Of a DNA stretch of 64,000 nucleotides, positions 36,626 through 47,200 are shown one piece after another. Source of the DNA: Chitinophagaceae bacterium PMP191F. Its GTDB lineage: Bacteria > Bacteroidota > Bacteroidia > Chitinophagales > Chitinophagaceae. Under the pieces are notes generated by a model, which did no database searches, was not told the DNA's origin, and worked only from the letters and a program-made list of their open reading frames with translations. How positions within the stretch are numbered: the first letter of the stretch is position 1; each line of letters starts with the position of its first letter. Location: the NCBI GenBank assembly GCA_001302245.1, contig LGYU01000016.1:496001-560000 (forward strand). The letters are read 5' to 3'. The translations under genes and the position numbers were made by a program.

Positions 36626-38875
36626 TTACGGTATAGGATATCCTCCGTTATACCCCGCATTGATCAGGGTTGGATATCCGTCAGTATCTGTTTTCCAGAT
36701 AGTAGCACTGAAACCAATGCCTGTAAAAAAGCTAAATGGTACAGAGCTCTGGTATTTACCATCCAGGCTTCCTGTACTGTCAGTATAGGAAGTTGTTCTG
36801 CCAGGCGTGGTAACACTGGGGCCAACATAGTTGCCGGAGTTAACACCAGTACCATTGGCAGCAGTGCCCGATACCCTGTATACATACGAGCTGTTGGCAC
36901 CGGCAGCACCTTCTACAGAAGTCACCAGCACTACACTGTTTTTAGTGTAACCATTGTTCTGGTAAGTACTGGCAATACCGCCGGGTGCATAATTGGCCGG
37001 GCTGCCTGCCGGTAACGTCGTTACTTTCAACGTAGCATTTTTTACAATACAGTTTTCCAGTTTCACTTTCAATGTACCGGCTATACCACCCAATGATCCC
37101 GGGTTAGGTGTTCCGGTTGATTTCAGCATGGCGTTTGATGCACCTGCCCCGGTACCGATGGTAATACAGTTGGTGATATTAGAACCTACACCGGCAATAC
37201 CGCCCAGTGTATGACCTACCTCTATATTACCATTGAACAGACATTGATCAATAGTAATACCGGTTCCCTGGTCTGCACCAAATATGCCGCCCACGCTGTT
37301 TACACTGGTGGCATTAGTACCGGTTGCTTTCAGCGACATGGCTGATGCACAGTTCTTAATAGTTCCTGTAGTGCCACTGGTATTTACAATGCGACCCAGG
37401 ATACCCCCGATCTTGGTAGGCGTAGACGATGCTGCACTGATGGTTAAAGTACCGGCAGAGCCACAATCGGATATTTCACCTGTACCGCCATTTATTCTTC
37501 CGGCAATACCACCTGCCATGGAAGAAGCTACGGTCATATTCAGTTTGGCATAGCATTGTTTGATGTAAGCAGTACCGGTCATATCACCGGCAATGCCGCC
37601 TACCGGTACGTCACCGGTTTGTGTGGCAGTTATGGTACCACTTACCACCACATTCTGAATTGTACCTCCGGAATTGGTACCGGCTACAGTACCAAAGCTA
37701 TTGCTGGTAGTACAGTTTACATTCAGTAGTTGCAGGTTCTTCACCGTACCGCTATTGGTACTGATCAAACCTCCGTTGGCAGCCGTGTTATTGATGGTAA
37801 GGCCGTTTACTTTATATCCTTTTCCATTCAGCGTACCGCTGAAAGAAGGGATCGGTGTCCAGTTACCGGACAGGTTCAATTCACCATATACTTCAAAATT
37901 CTTTGTCGGGTTGTTCCTGATATTATCAAAGGCCGACGCTGAATAGATCATATACGGATCGAGCGCAGTACCACTACCCTGTTTAGAGGTGAATCCTGCA
38001 TACCAGGAACCCAGTGTGGTTAATTTTCCATTGGCATCTATCAATGCTGAAGACCATAACCGGGGGCTGGTGGGCGAACCACTGAACCATGAGTAACGCT
38101 GTACAAACGACAGGTCTTCCAGTTTGGGCAACAGGCGTTGCATGAAAGAAAGCACCTTATCGGGCGTAAACGGATTATCATTCATAGTTACAGCAGGGTC
38201 ATAACAGGTAGCAAACTCTGTGATCCAGATGGGCAGGTGATATTTATTATACAGGTTTTGCAATACCTGCACAAAATTCACATCATCTGTACCTACATAC
38301 ATGTGCACACAGATAAAATCCACCCTGCGTCCGCGTGCAATGGCACTATCCATAAAATCGTACAGCCATTGACGTGTAGGCCATGAAGTGGCAGGACTTC
38401 CCAGCGGCAAACCGATGGATTCCAGTTGCGGCCAGTAAGCCAGCGCCGTATCAACGGGCATATTGCTCTGGCTGCTCAGATCGGGCTCGTTAAAACCCAG
38501 TACATAACTTACTTTCCCCTGGTTCTTCAGGGAAATAATATTAGCAATATTGGTACTGTTTACACTTGATTTTCCCCAGAACATCGGTACAAACTCTACA
38601 GCCGGTGCCTGTGTGAAATTGATATTGTTGCCCCAGGTGTAGAACCAGTTGGCTTTAACACTATCCACATTTCCATACCAGGTACCAATTTGTGTATTAG
38701 TACTGAAACAGGCACCTTTTTTAGCACCGGGTACTGCATCAAGTGTCTGTACACCGCCATTTAAAAGAGCCATTTTATTTGAAACATCAGCCTTCTCCTG
38801 TAGATTTCTTTTACTACAGCTCACCATCATCACCGCTACCGTAAACAGAGACATACATTGTTTAACTGTTGGCAT
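36626..38875 (-). CDS. GH128-like hydrolase fused to a GLUG beta-helix, lipoprotein
   Basis: A 749-residue lipoprotein (lipobox MVSC near residue 20). Residues about 45-300 repeat the GH128-like catalytic domain of its neighbour, with Glu in LGFNEPDLS (about 128) and Glu in WITEFATC (about 219). From about residue 320 follows a right-handed beta-helix built of GLUG-type turns (G.I.G...GTI.NC..., for example TNSGTVKNLQLLNVNC, GGIAGDMTGTAYIKQCYAK, GGIFGADQGTGITIDQCLF), closing with GYNGGYPIP. This C-terminal part is clearly homologous to the second half of the protein encoded just upstream. The enzyme probably attacks beta-1,3-glucan, with the helix used for substrate or surface attachment; the helix function is inference. 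Confidence 0.9.
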   Translation of the reverse strand: MPTVKQCMSLFTVAVMMVSCSKRNLQEKADVSNKMALLNGGVQTLDAVPGAKKGACFSTNTQIGTWYGNVDSVKANWFYTWGNNINFTQAPAVEFVPMFWGKSSVNSTNIANIISLKNQGKVSYVLGFNEPDLSSQSNMPVDTALAYWPQLESIGLPLGSPATSWPTRQWLYDFMDSAIARGRRVDFICVHMYVGTDDVNFVQVLQNLYNKYHLPIWITEFATCYDPAVTMNDNPFTPDKVLSFMQRLLPKLEDLSFVQRYSWFSGSPTSPRLWSSALIDANGKLTTLGSWYAGFTSKQGSGTALDPYMIYSASAFDNIRNNPTKNFEVYGELNLSGNWTPIPSFSGTLNGKGYKVNGLTINNTAANGGLISTNSGTVKNLQLLNVNCTTSNSFGTVAGTNSGGTIQNVVVSGTITATQTGDVPVGGIAGDMTGTAYIKQCYAKLNMTVASSMAGGIAGRINGGTGEISDCGSAGTLTISAASSTPTKIGGILGRIVNTSGTTGTIKNCASAMSLKATGTNATSVNSVGGIFGADQGTGITIDQCLFNGNIEVGHTLGGIAGVGSNITNCITIGTGAGASNAMLKSTGTPNPGSLGGIAGTLKVKLENCIVKNATLKVTTLPAGSPANYAPGGIASTYQNNGYTKNSVVLVTSVEGAAGANSSYVYRVSGTAANGTGVNSGNYVGPSVTTPGRTTSYTDSTGSLDGKYQSSVPFSFFTGIGFSATIWKTDTDGYPTLINAGYNGGYPIP

Positions 38876-38938
38876 AACAATCGTTTTTTTTAAATGATGA
38901 TTAATAGGACTATGATCCGGCTATACGTTCTTAATTTA

Positions 38939-41722
38939 TTATGGGATGGGATAACCTCCGTTATATCCTGCATTGATCAGTGTGGGATAACCATCTGTAT
39001 CGGTTTTCCAGATAGCAGCGCTAAAGCCCAGGCCAGTAAAGAAGCTGAAAGGCATAGTAGCCTGCAACTGTCCGTCTACACCGGCAATATCATCAACAAA
39101 TGCAGTTGACCTGTTGGGTGTGGTTACACCAGGACCAGCATAGTTGTTGTTATGTGTACCGGTACTGCCCGATGGTGCGCTGCCGGATGGCATACCTGTA
39201 ACACGGGTACTGTTAGCACCTCCATCAATGGATGTGTTGATTACTACAGAACTGGCAGTGTAACCATTGTTCTGATAAGTACTGCCAATACCACCCAACG
39301 GGTAAGCAGCGGCTGCAGATCCTCTTAATGTGGCACTCTTAACAATACAATACTGTATACTGTTTTTACCAGTGCCTGCAATACCACCTACTGAACCTAC
39401 AGTGGGTACACCGGTAGAGAGCAGCATAGAAGTAGTTAGTGCCGGTCCCTGACCTGCTACCAGGCAGTTGGATATATTAGAACCTACACCTGCAATACCA
39501 CCTACTGAAAAACCAGATGCTACTGTGCCGGTGAACATACATTGATCAATAGGTACAATACCTGCGCTCTGGTCTGCACCGAATATGCCTCCAAAACCAT
39601 TGGCGCCGGTACTGGAAGTACCTGTAGCTTTTACATCCATTGAAGATGAGCAGTTTTTAATAATACCGCCACCTACTACAGTACCACCACCACGGCCTAC
39701 AATACCGGCTACACGTGTTTTGGATGCAGTGATCTCGATACTGCCAGCGGTAGTGCTGAAAGACACTTCTGAAGCAGTGCTGGTAGTGGTTAAGCAACCT
39801 ACCAGGCCGCCCACCATACCGCATGCTGCCGTCATGGTCAATTTGGCATAACACTGCGTGATCTTTCCTCCATTGGTCAGCACACCTGTCAATCCCCCAA
39901 GGGTATCAACAGTAGCGGTGGAAGTCAGTGTTCCGCTTATCATTACATTCTGCATGGTACCGCCGGTCAGTCTTCCGGCAATTACACCAAATGTGTTGGA
40001 GGTAGTAGTACAGTTTACGTTCAGGAAACGTATATTTTTAATAGTACCGGAGTTGGTGCCTGTTAAACCACTTACAGCAGTAGTGGCATTAATGACCAGC
40101 CCGTTCACTTTAAATCCTTTTCCATCCAGCGAACCACTGAAATTGGGAATGGTTACCCATGTTTTGGTAAGATTGATATCAGCAGCCAGTTGATAGTATT
40201 TAGCCGGGGCATTGATAATAGAATCAAATGCTGCTTCGCTGGAAATGATGTAAGGATTGCTGGCAGTACCATCTCCGCCGTCAAACACCGCACCGGCTGT
40301 TTTTGAATACAGCATGATATCCCTTGTGGTAGTTAGTTTTCCGGCAGTCAGTGTTACCTGCAGGTTACCGGAAATAAAGCCAGCTGATGCGCTTACCGTA
40401 ATATCCTGTGCTGTTGCAGATGCTGTTACGCCTGTTGGTGCAGATTTGATGGTGATAGTACCAGAGGCAGGTGTAAACGGACTGTTCACAGTCTGCGCAC
40501 TGGTAACACCATATATTTCTTTAGGGAATGCACCGGGTACAGTTAAAATCACGTTACCGGTTTGAGAAGAACTACCGCCTGCTGCACCTGCCAGTGTGGC
40601 AATATTGTTTACACCCGTTACATTGGCATTCGATACATCGCAGGAACTGATGGTGCCATTGTTGTTACCGGCAATAGCTGCCACATTATTGGCACCGGTA
40701 ATAGTTCCGGTTACTGTTACGTTGCTGATAGTACCATTGTTTACAGCAGTAATACCACCGGTGTTGTCTTTACCGGTTACAGCAATATTAGTGAAAGTGA
40801 TATTTTTTACAGTACCACCCGTACCAACTGCGGCAAGAAAACCGGCATTATTGGCAGTACTGGTCAACGCAAAACCGGTGATCTTTTTACCGTTACCATC
40901 AATGGTACCGGTAAGCGTGGTAGCGCTCAAAGTAGATTTCGGGGCATTGATATCCGCTGTAAGCAGGAAGTTTTTATCGGCTGCAAACTGTATCCTGCTC
41001 AAACGTGCAGTATCTGTTATCTCAAATGGTTTGGCAGCAGTACCGTCACCTCCGGAAAACACACTTGCATGCAATGTATTTACCAGCGGGGTAAGATTGC
41101 GGAAGGTAGACGTGATCACCACATCTCCCGATACAAATTGTTTGTCTGCATAAAGCGTCAGCACCCTGTCTGTACGCGATGCGTTGGTGATCTGTGCTGT
41201 AAGATGCGCAGGCACTGTAATATTGAACACAGTAGTATACGGATCTATCTTAAAAGTAATCTTCGATGAATCCACTACGTTGTTGATGGTAGTATCAGCA
41301 GGCAGTGAAGAAGTGATTACGGTAACATTGGGTATATCTACATAAAACTCTTTGGTGCAGATATAAATGGTACCACCAATATTCGCCCTCACAGTAAGAT
41401 TGAATGTTCCATCTATCTGCGGTGTACCGGACAATGGCACTTTTACTGAATCTTTTGTAATGGTTACTGCAGCAGATTTAATATATACCCCGTTGATAGT
41501 ATCTGAGCTCAGGGTAACATTGGTATTGGCTGGTGCATTTTTGGTTACCAGCGTAAATGTATTGGCAGTATTGGTGGCAATATTCATCACCAGGTTGCCA
41601 TCTACTGACGACCGCACTGCATCAATTTCAAAACGCGGCGGCATACTGGTAGTTTCGTCGTCTTTATGACAGGCCTGTAACAACACACCTGTCATCATTG
41701 CAAACAATATTAATTTTCTCAT
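38939..41722 (-). CDS. GLUG-repeat surface lipoprotein (probable glycan-binding)
   Basis: A 927-residue lipoprotein (lipobox LQAC near residue 18, HKDDE following). Residues about 30-235 form Ig-like beta domains. About 235-385 is a first beta-helix block opening GGDGTAAKPFEITDTARL, and about 390-475 another Ig-like domain. About 480-927 is a large GLUG beta-helix opening GGDGTASNPYIISSEAAF and ending GYNGGYPIP, which matches the C-terminal half of the downstream GH128 fusion. No catalytic domain is present. Its place among SusD, a PKD-type lipoprotein and beta-glucanases suggests a surface glycan-binding or display role. It lies 39 bases downstream of the PKD-type lipoprotein and 63 bases before the GH128 fusion gene. 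Confidence 0.85.
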   Translation of the reverse strand: MRKLILFAMMTGVLLQACHKDDETTSMPPRFEIDAVRSSVDGNLVMNIATNTANTFTLVTKNAPANTNVTLSSDTINGVYIKSAAVTITKDSVKVPLSGTPQIDGTFNLTVRANIGGTIYICTKEFYVDIPNVTVITSSLPADTTINNVVDSSKITFKIDPYTTVFNITVPAHLTAQITNASRTDRVLTLYADKQFVSGDVVITSTFRNLTPLVNTLHASVFSGGDGTAAKPFEITDTARLSRIQFAADKNFLLTADINAPKSTLSATTLTGTIDGNGKKITGFALTSTANNAGFLAAVGTGGTVKNITFTNIAVTGKDNTGGITAVNNGTISNVTVTGTITGANNVAAIAGNNNGTISSCDVSNANVTGVNNIATLAGAAGGSSSQTGNVILTVPGAFPKEIYGVTSAQTVNSPFTPASGTITIKSAPTGVTASATAQDITVSASAGFISGNLQVTLTAGKLTTTRDIMLYSKTAGAVFDGGDGTASNPYIISSEAAFDSIINAPAKYYQLAADINLTKTWVTIPNFSGSLDGKGFKVNGLVINATTAVSGLTGTNSGTIKNIRFLNVNCTTTSNTFGVIAGRLTGGTMQNVMISGTLTSTATVDTLGGLTGVLTNGGKITQCYAKLTMTAACGMVGGLVGCLTTTSTASEVSFSTTAGSIEITASKTRVAGIVGRGGGTVVGGGIIKNCSSSMDVKATGTSSTGANGFGGIFGADQSAGIVPIDQCMFTGTVASGFSVGGIAGVGSNISNCLVAGQGPALTTSMLLSTGVPTVGSVGGIAGTGKNSIQYCIVKSATLRGSAAAAYPLGGIGSTYQNNGYTASSVVINTSIDGGANSTRVTGMPSGSAPSGSTGTHNNNYAGPGVTTPNRSTAFVDDIAGVDGQLQATMPFSFFTGLGFSAAIWKTDTDGYPTLINAGYNGGYPIP

Positions 41723-41761
41723 ACGTTGAATCGTTTATTGTTTAGAAGTAATGGGGTGCCG

Positions 41762-42655
41762 TTAGCGGCTATATCCTTTTCTGATGAGATAATATTTATC
41801 ACTCCATCCCAGCCTGTTGGAAGGTGAAGTTTCAGCATGTGTCAACACCATTTCATTGTTGTTGATCACACTTACCTGGTACTCTATTACATCTGAACAA
41901 CCACGATAGAACAGTATAAAGGCGCCGCCCTGGAACTGCAGATAGTGAATACCATTGCGGATGGTCATGGTCCAGGTTTGCGGATTGCTTTTTGGTGTGT
42001 ACGGTCCGTACGGATCACCACCAACTGTAGTGGTTTGAGTAAAGCTACCCCACAGGCTGTTGATCTCTGCAATACGCGTAGAGTGACACAGTGAAAAACC
42101 TTTGTTGTCGTACACCAGTTTATTACCCTGCAGCCAGAAGGTCCAGGTACTGTTGTACAAACCGGTACCGGTATAATCTTTAGGCGTGGTGGTGCTGCCG
42201 TTGATGATCTTTACAGGGAGATCAGGAGTACCATCTGCATTTTTACGTGCAGAATCGATCACCCAGGTTTTACCGGCAGTAGAATCGTAGCCACCGGTAA
42301 GACAGGTATATACTGAATCCAGGCTTACATTGTCTTTGGTAAAATTCACTTTTACTGAATCTATCACGGCTGTTACACCATTGAATACGGTCAGTGTAAC
42401 CAGGTAAGTACCGGCAAAAGGATACCTGCCATAAGCAGTGTCACCTTTGGCGGTGGAGCTATTGCCCAGGTTCCAGTTAGCAGCAGCCGTTTTGCCGATC
42501 TGTGCATTGATGAACCTGTACACATTGGGTGTATCGGTAGCCTGTACAATAATGTTAACATCCTTTTTGCTGATCGGCGCTTCCAGTGTACCGCTTTTCT
42601 TTTCGCAGGCAGCAAAAGCTATCAGCAGTGCTATGCATACTATAATATTTTTCAT
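41762..42655 (-). CDS. PKD-domain lipoprotein, probable surface glycan-binding protein
   Basis: A 297-residue lipoprotein from the ATG at 42655 (MKNIIVCIALLIAFAACEKK; lipobox FAAC). The frame extends 13 codons upstream into the susD stop region, but that would displace the signal peptide. The N-terminal half contains a PKD-like domain (YRFINAQIGKTAAANWNLGN...YPFAGTYLVTLTVFNG, about 35-105). The C-terminal half (about 130-297) is a beta-sandwich with conserved aromatic residues (WTFWLQGNKLVYDNKGF, YYLIRKGY) of the type seen in lipoproteins that accompany SusCD pairs. It occupies the SusE/SGBP position directly after susD. Carbohydrate binding is inferred from position. Confidence 0.82.
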   Translation of the reverse strand: MKNIIVCIALLIAFAACEKKSGTLEAPISKKDVNIIVQATDTPNVYRFINAQIGKTAAANWNLGNSSTAKGDTAYGRYPFAGTYLVTLTVFNGVTAVIDSVKVNFTKDNVSLDSVYTCLTGGYDSTAGKTWVIDSARKNADGTPDLPVKIINGSTTTPKDYTGTGLYNSTWTFWLQGNKLVYDNKGFSLCHSTRIAEINSLWGSFTQTTTVGGDPYGPYTPKSNPQTWTMTIRNGIHYLQFQGGAFILFYRGCSDVIEYQVSVINNNEMVLTHAETSPSNRLGWSDKYYLIRKGYSR

Positions 42656-42680
42656 GTTGTCGGTTTTTGTTGTCAAAAGA

Positions 42681-44249
42681 TCAATACCCTTCATTCTGCT
42701 TCAGGTTGTTGTTGGAGATAATGATTTCTGAAGAAGGTATCGGCAACAGTCCTTTTGCTTTATCATTGAAACGGCTGAAAAAAGGCTCTCCCCTGTTCAC
42801 ATTAATACGATCTCTTGCGTAGTCCATTCCGCGACGCATCAGGTCCCAGTAGCGTACGCCTTCCAGTGCCAGTTCCAGGTCGCGCTCATTGTAAAGTACA
42901 TCCAGCGAAACGGTGGGTGGTACATAGCCAGCAGGTCTTGCACGGCGTGCCACTTTTTCAAAATACTGCTGGGCCTTGCCTGCCGTTCCCCCGTGCAATA
43001 ACTGCAGTTCGGCAGCCATCAGCAATACATCTGAAAAACGGATTACGGTGAAGTGGTTAGGATAGTTCAGGTTGATATCACCTTTGGGTGACTGGTTGGC
43101 TTTCAGCGCTACCCATTTCTGCGGAAACACGCCCAGGTCCTGGTAACCGGGTGTATAAGAAATAGAAAGATTTTTTGGCACCAGGAAAGTAGCTGCTTTA
43201 CGCAGGTCGGTATTATCGAACTTGTTGTAAAATGCTGTATCGATCGGAGCAAATGACCAGCCCGCTGAATAGATAGAGGCAGAAGGTGGTGTACGCATTG
43301 ACCATAACATGGTAGCCAGGTTGCCATTGGCTGCTTCACGATAGCTCCAGTTGCCACTGAACGCCTGTGATGAATACTGTATTTCAAAAACAGCTTCTTT
43401 ATTGTTGTTATTGAAAGGGGCAGTTAATACAAAACAGTCTGAAAACTTAGACAACAGATCATGACCGCTGGTATTGATCAGGTCCTCAGATATCTGCAGT
43501 ATCTGTACAGCCGTTACACCCGGTAATTCACTTTTCTGGTAATAACCGGTGTAATATAGCCATACACGCATCAGTAAGGCACGTGCAGCATCAGAAGTGG
43601 CACGTCCCAGGTCGTTGGCAGATATCTGGTTGTAACGTGGTAATACAGCGATGGCGTCGGTAAGGTCTTTTGCAATCTGTGTATACACTTCGGCAGGATC
43701 ATTCTGCTTCTGGTTGTATTCAGAAGGTGCCAGTGATTTCAGGATCAGCGGTACATTGCCAAATAAACGTACCAGGTCAAAATAATAATAGGCACGTAAA
43801 AATTTGGCTTCCCCGATAAAACGTTCTTTGGCACCGGCTGTAGTTACTACCGCACCAGGAATTTTATCGAACAGGATATTACAACGATAAATACCATTAT
43901 AATATTTGTACCATAATGCCTGCGGTGCCAGGTCGGTTGTTTTTACAATCCCCCTGTCCATGTTCACCACACCGGGAATATCAGTTGCTGATGCACCGCC
44001 GGCAAAACAATGGTCGGCCAGTACTTCACTCACCAACTGAAAAGGCGCGTTCTGGTTCTGTGGTGCATCCCACAGCAACACATTGTATGCCGCAGCCACA
44101 CCCTGTAAACAATCGGTTTCGTTTTTATAAAAATTGCTTTCAACTATATTGGTAATAGGGCCCAGGTCTATTTTCCTGTTGCAGGATATAAATGCTGACA
44201 GTACAGCTACTCCAACCCATGCTCTTTTTCTGCTGATGATATTTTTCAT
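42681..44249 (-). CDS. SusD/RagB-family lipoprotein of the second locus
   Basis: A 522-residue SusD-type lipoprotein (ISC lipobox near residue 24, NRKIDLGP following). The family landmarks include FIGEAKFLRAYYYFDLVRLFGNVPLIL (about 145-171), the TPR-like N-terminal helices, LLYNERDLELALEGVRYWDLMRRGMDYARD-type C-terminal helices (read in the sequence as VLYNERDLELALEGVRYWDL), and the closing LLPIPSSEIIISNNNLKQNEGY. It pairs with the susC-like gene 18 bases upstream. It is clearly a different paralogue from the susD of the starch locus, so the substrate is presumably the beta-glucan attacked by the GH128, GH5 and GH2 enzymes around it. Confidence 0.95.
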   Translation of the reverse strand: MKNIISRKRAWVGVAVLSAFISCNRKIDLGPITNIVESNFYKNETDCLQGVAAAYNVLLWDAPQNQNAPFQLVSEVLADHCFAGGASATDIPGVVNMDRGIVKTTDLAPQALWYKYYNGIYRCNILFDKIPGAVVTTAGAKERFIGEAKFLRAYYYFDLVRLFGNVPLILKSLAPSEYNQKQNDPAEVYTQIAKDLTDAIAVLPRYNQISANDLGRATSDAARALLMRVWLYYTGYYQKSELPGVTAVQILQISEDLINTSGHDLLSKFSDCFVLTAPFNNNNKEAVFEIQYSSQAFSGNWSYREAANGNLATMLWSMRTPPSASIYSAGWSFAPIDTAFYNKFDNTDLRKAATFLVPKNLSISYTPGYQDLGVFPQKWVALKANQSPKGDINLNYPNHFTVIRFSDVLLMAAELQLLHGGTAGKAQQYFEKVARRARPAGYVPPTVSLDVLYNERDLELALEGVRYWDLMRRGMDYARDRINVNRGEPFFSRFNDKAKGLLPIPSSEIIISNNNLKQNEGY

Positions 44250-44267
44250 AACGTTCAGTTGTGTTGG

Positions 44268-47200
44268 TTAAAAGCCTACACTGGCTCCGAAATAAATTAC
44301 ACGTGGCTGCGGATACACACCGCGGTCAATACCCAACCCCAGTACAGAGCCGGATACTTCAGGATCAAATCCTTTGTATTTGGTCAGCACGAACAGGTTT
44401 GTACCGCTTACATACAACCGCAGATTCTGTATTTTGTACTGTTGCAGGTTTCTGAATGTATAACCGATCGAAGCATTCTTCAAACGCAGGTAACTGCCGT
44501 TTTCCAGGAAGAAGGTGGAGGGATTGGTAAAATTGCCATTCAGATCGCCGGTTGATACACGCGGGAAGCTGTTGGAAGTTCCTTCACCATGCCATCTTTT
44601 CATTACCTCAACAGGATAGTTGGCCGTGGGCAGATCCCAGCGATGCAGGCTGTTGAATATCTGGTTGCCTGCCAGGCCATTGAAAAAGATATTGGCGTCA
44701 AATCCTTTCCAGCGTGCAGTGAGGTTAAAACCATAGTTGTATTTGGGATGTGGTGTACCTACATAAGAACGGTCATTCTCATCGATCTTACCATCACCAT
44801 TGATGTCTCTGAACCTGATATCACCAGGTACAGCATTAGGCTGTATCACATTTTTGCCAGGTCCGCCACGATAGTTCGTAATATCAGACTGTGTCTGGAA
44901 AATACCATCCATAGTATACATCCAGTAATAACCAATAGGGAAACCAGCCTGCATACGCGTTACAGATTTCATCTGGTTGCTGGCATCACTACCGGGAATA
45001 AATCCGTTGGCATTGCCCACATAGGTAACCAGGTTCTTATTGTATGCGCCGTTGATATTGATATCCAGTTGTACATCACCAATGTTCTTACGGTATCCCA
45101 GTGACAGCTCAATACCTTTGTTCTCAACATTACCGGCATTGGCAGGCGGTGCGGCATTACCTACATACAAAGGAATGGGCGGTGTAAACAGCAGGTCGCG
45201 GGTCACTTTGGAATACAGGTCAAGGGTAACTGTTAAGTTCTTGAACAGGATCGCGTCAAAACCAACGTTGGTCTGTACTGAACGTTCCCATTTCAGATCA
45301 GGATTGGCTACGCTGCTGGGTGAGGCACCCACCTGCTGTACATCATTACCCCAGTAGTAATTGCGTGCAAAAGTGGTAATGGTAGATACATAACCATATT
45401 CCGGTATGTTCTGGTCATTACCCGTTTGTCCCCAACTGGCGCGGAGTTTCAGCGAGTTTACCCAACCCACATTTTTCATAAAATCTTCCATGTGCACATT
45501 CCATCCGGCCGATACGGAGGGGAAATAACCGAACCTGTTGGCGGGACCGAATTTATAAGAACCATCTGCACGATATGTAGCAGTCAGCAGGTATTTACCA
45601 TCATAATCATAGCTGGCACGGGCAAAGTATGATACCAGGCCGCTGTGTGATGCACCACCACCTGCTGTAGCACTGGTATTATTGGTGGCCATAGCGATGT
45701 ATGCATAATTAGGATCATCATACAACAGACCATTCTTGCTGGCTGATACATCAGAGCCTGTACTGGTTCTGAATGTATTACCCGCCAGCAGGCTTACATT
45801 GTGCGCACCAAATTTTTTAAGATAGCTCAACAGGTTTTCTACATATACCGTGTTGGACATACTCATGCTTTTACCAGCGCCGGATGTTACGGTGTAGTTG
45901 GTGGCATTGAGATAATATACAGGCGTATAGCTGTGTGATTCGTTGTAGGTAAGGATATCGATCACCGTGCTGCGCAGTTTGAAATTCTTCAGGAACTTCA
46001 GTTCTGCATACGCATTACCCTGCGCCATGGTATATCCTGAACCACCATTGGTATAGTATACACGGGCAACAGGATTTACAATTTCCTGTGCTACATAGCG
46101 TGAAATGGCAAATGTACCGTCATCATTCATCACCGGTGTTACAGGGTCCATATTGATGGCACTTACCATCGGACCGGCTGTACCGCTGTTGGATGTAATG
46201 GCCGCACGTGATACATTGGTGATATTGATAGACTGTCCTGTAGACAAAATACCATCCAGCAACTTCTGGTCTGAACCCAGTTTTACCGTATAGCGTTTGA
46301 AATTTGATTTGCCTTTGGCAAATACACCATCCTGTTCAAAATACGAGAAAGAACTATTGAAGGTTACTTTATCACTACCGCCAGACAGTGATAACTGGTG
46401 GCTTTGCATCGGGGCGTTGCGGTAGCCGATCTCATGCTGCCAGTCTGTACCATTGCCCAGCTTATTGATCTCTTCTTCAGAAAAAGGCAAAGGCTGGTTG
46501 GAATTGAAAAATGCTTCATTCTGTATACGTGCATATTGCTGTGCGTTCAACACTTTAATAGGCCGACGCATATTCTGAATACCATAATAGTAGTCATAAC
46601 CCATTTGCAATTTACCCGACTTTCCTTTTTTAGTAGTGATGATCACTACCCCATTGGCGCCCTGTGAACCAAAGATGGCCGCAGATGCAGCATCTTTCAG
46701 GATCTCGATAGATTCAATATCACGCGGGTTGATGTTCTCAATACCGCCAAAAGTGGGAAATCCATCTACAATATACAGAGGGTCGGTAGAGCCATTGGTA
46801 CCGGCTCCCCTTATGCGAATACTTACACCGGCTCCCGGCTGACCGCTGTTCATCATTACGCTTACACCTGCTACGCGTCCCTGCAATGCCTGGTCTGCGC
46901 GCATCAGCCCGGATGCTTCCAGGTCTTTGGCGCCCAGTGAAGCAATAGCACCCGTAACGAGGCTTTTCTTCTGGGTACCATAACCAATTACTACCACATC
47001 ATTCAATGCAGCAGTAACAGGTTTCAGAAATACGATCAGTGGAGAGGTGCCGGAAAATTCTTTTTCAGCAGTTTCAGTATTTACGCTGGTAAATACCAGT
47101 TTACCGCTGTTCACAGGCACTTTCAGGCGAAAGTTACCCTGTGCATCGGTTTGGGTAGCCACAGCAATGTTCCCTTTCAAAGCAACAGTAATAGATGAAA

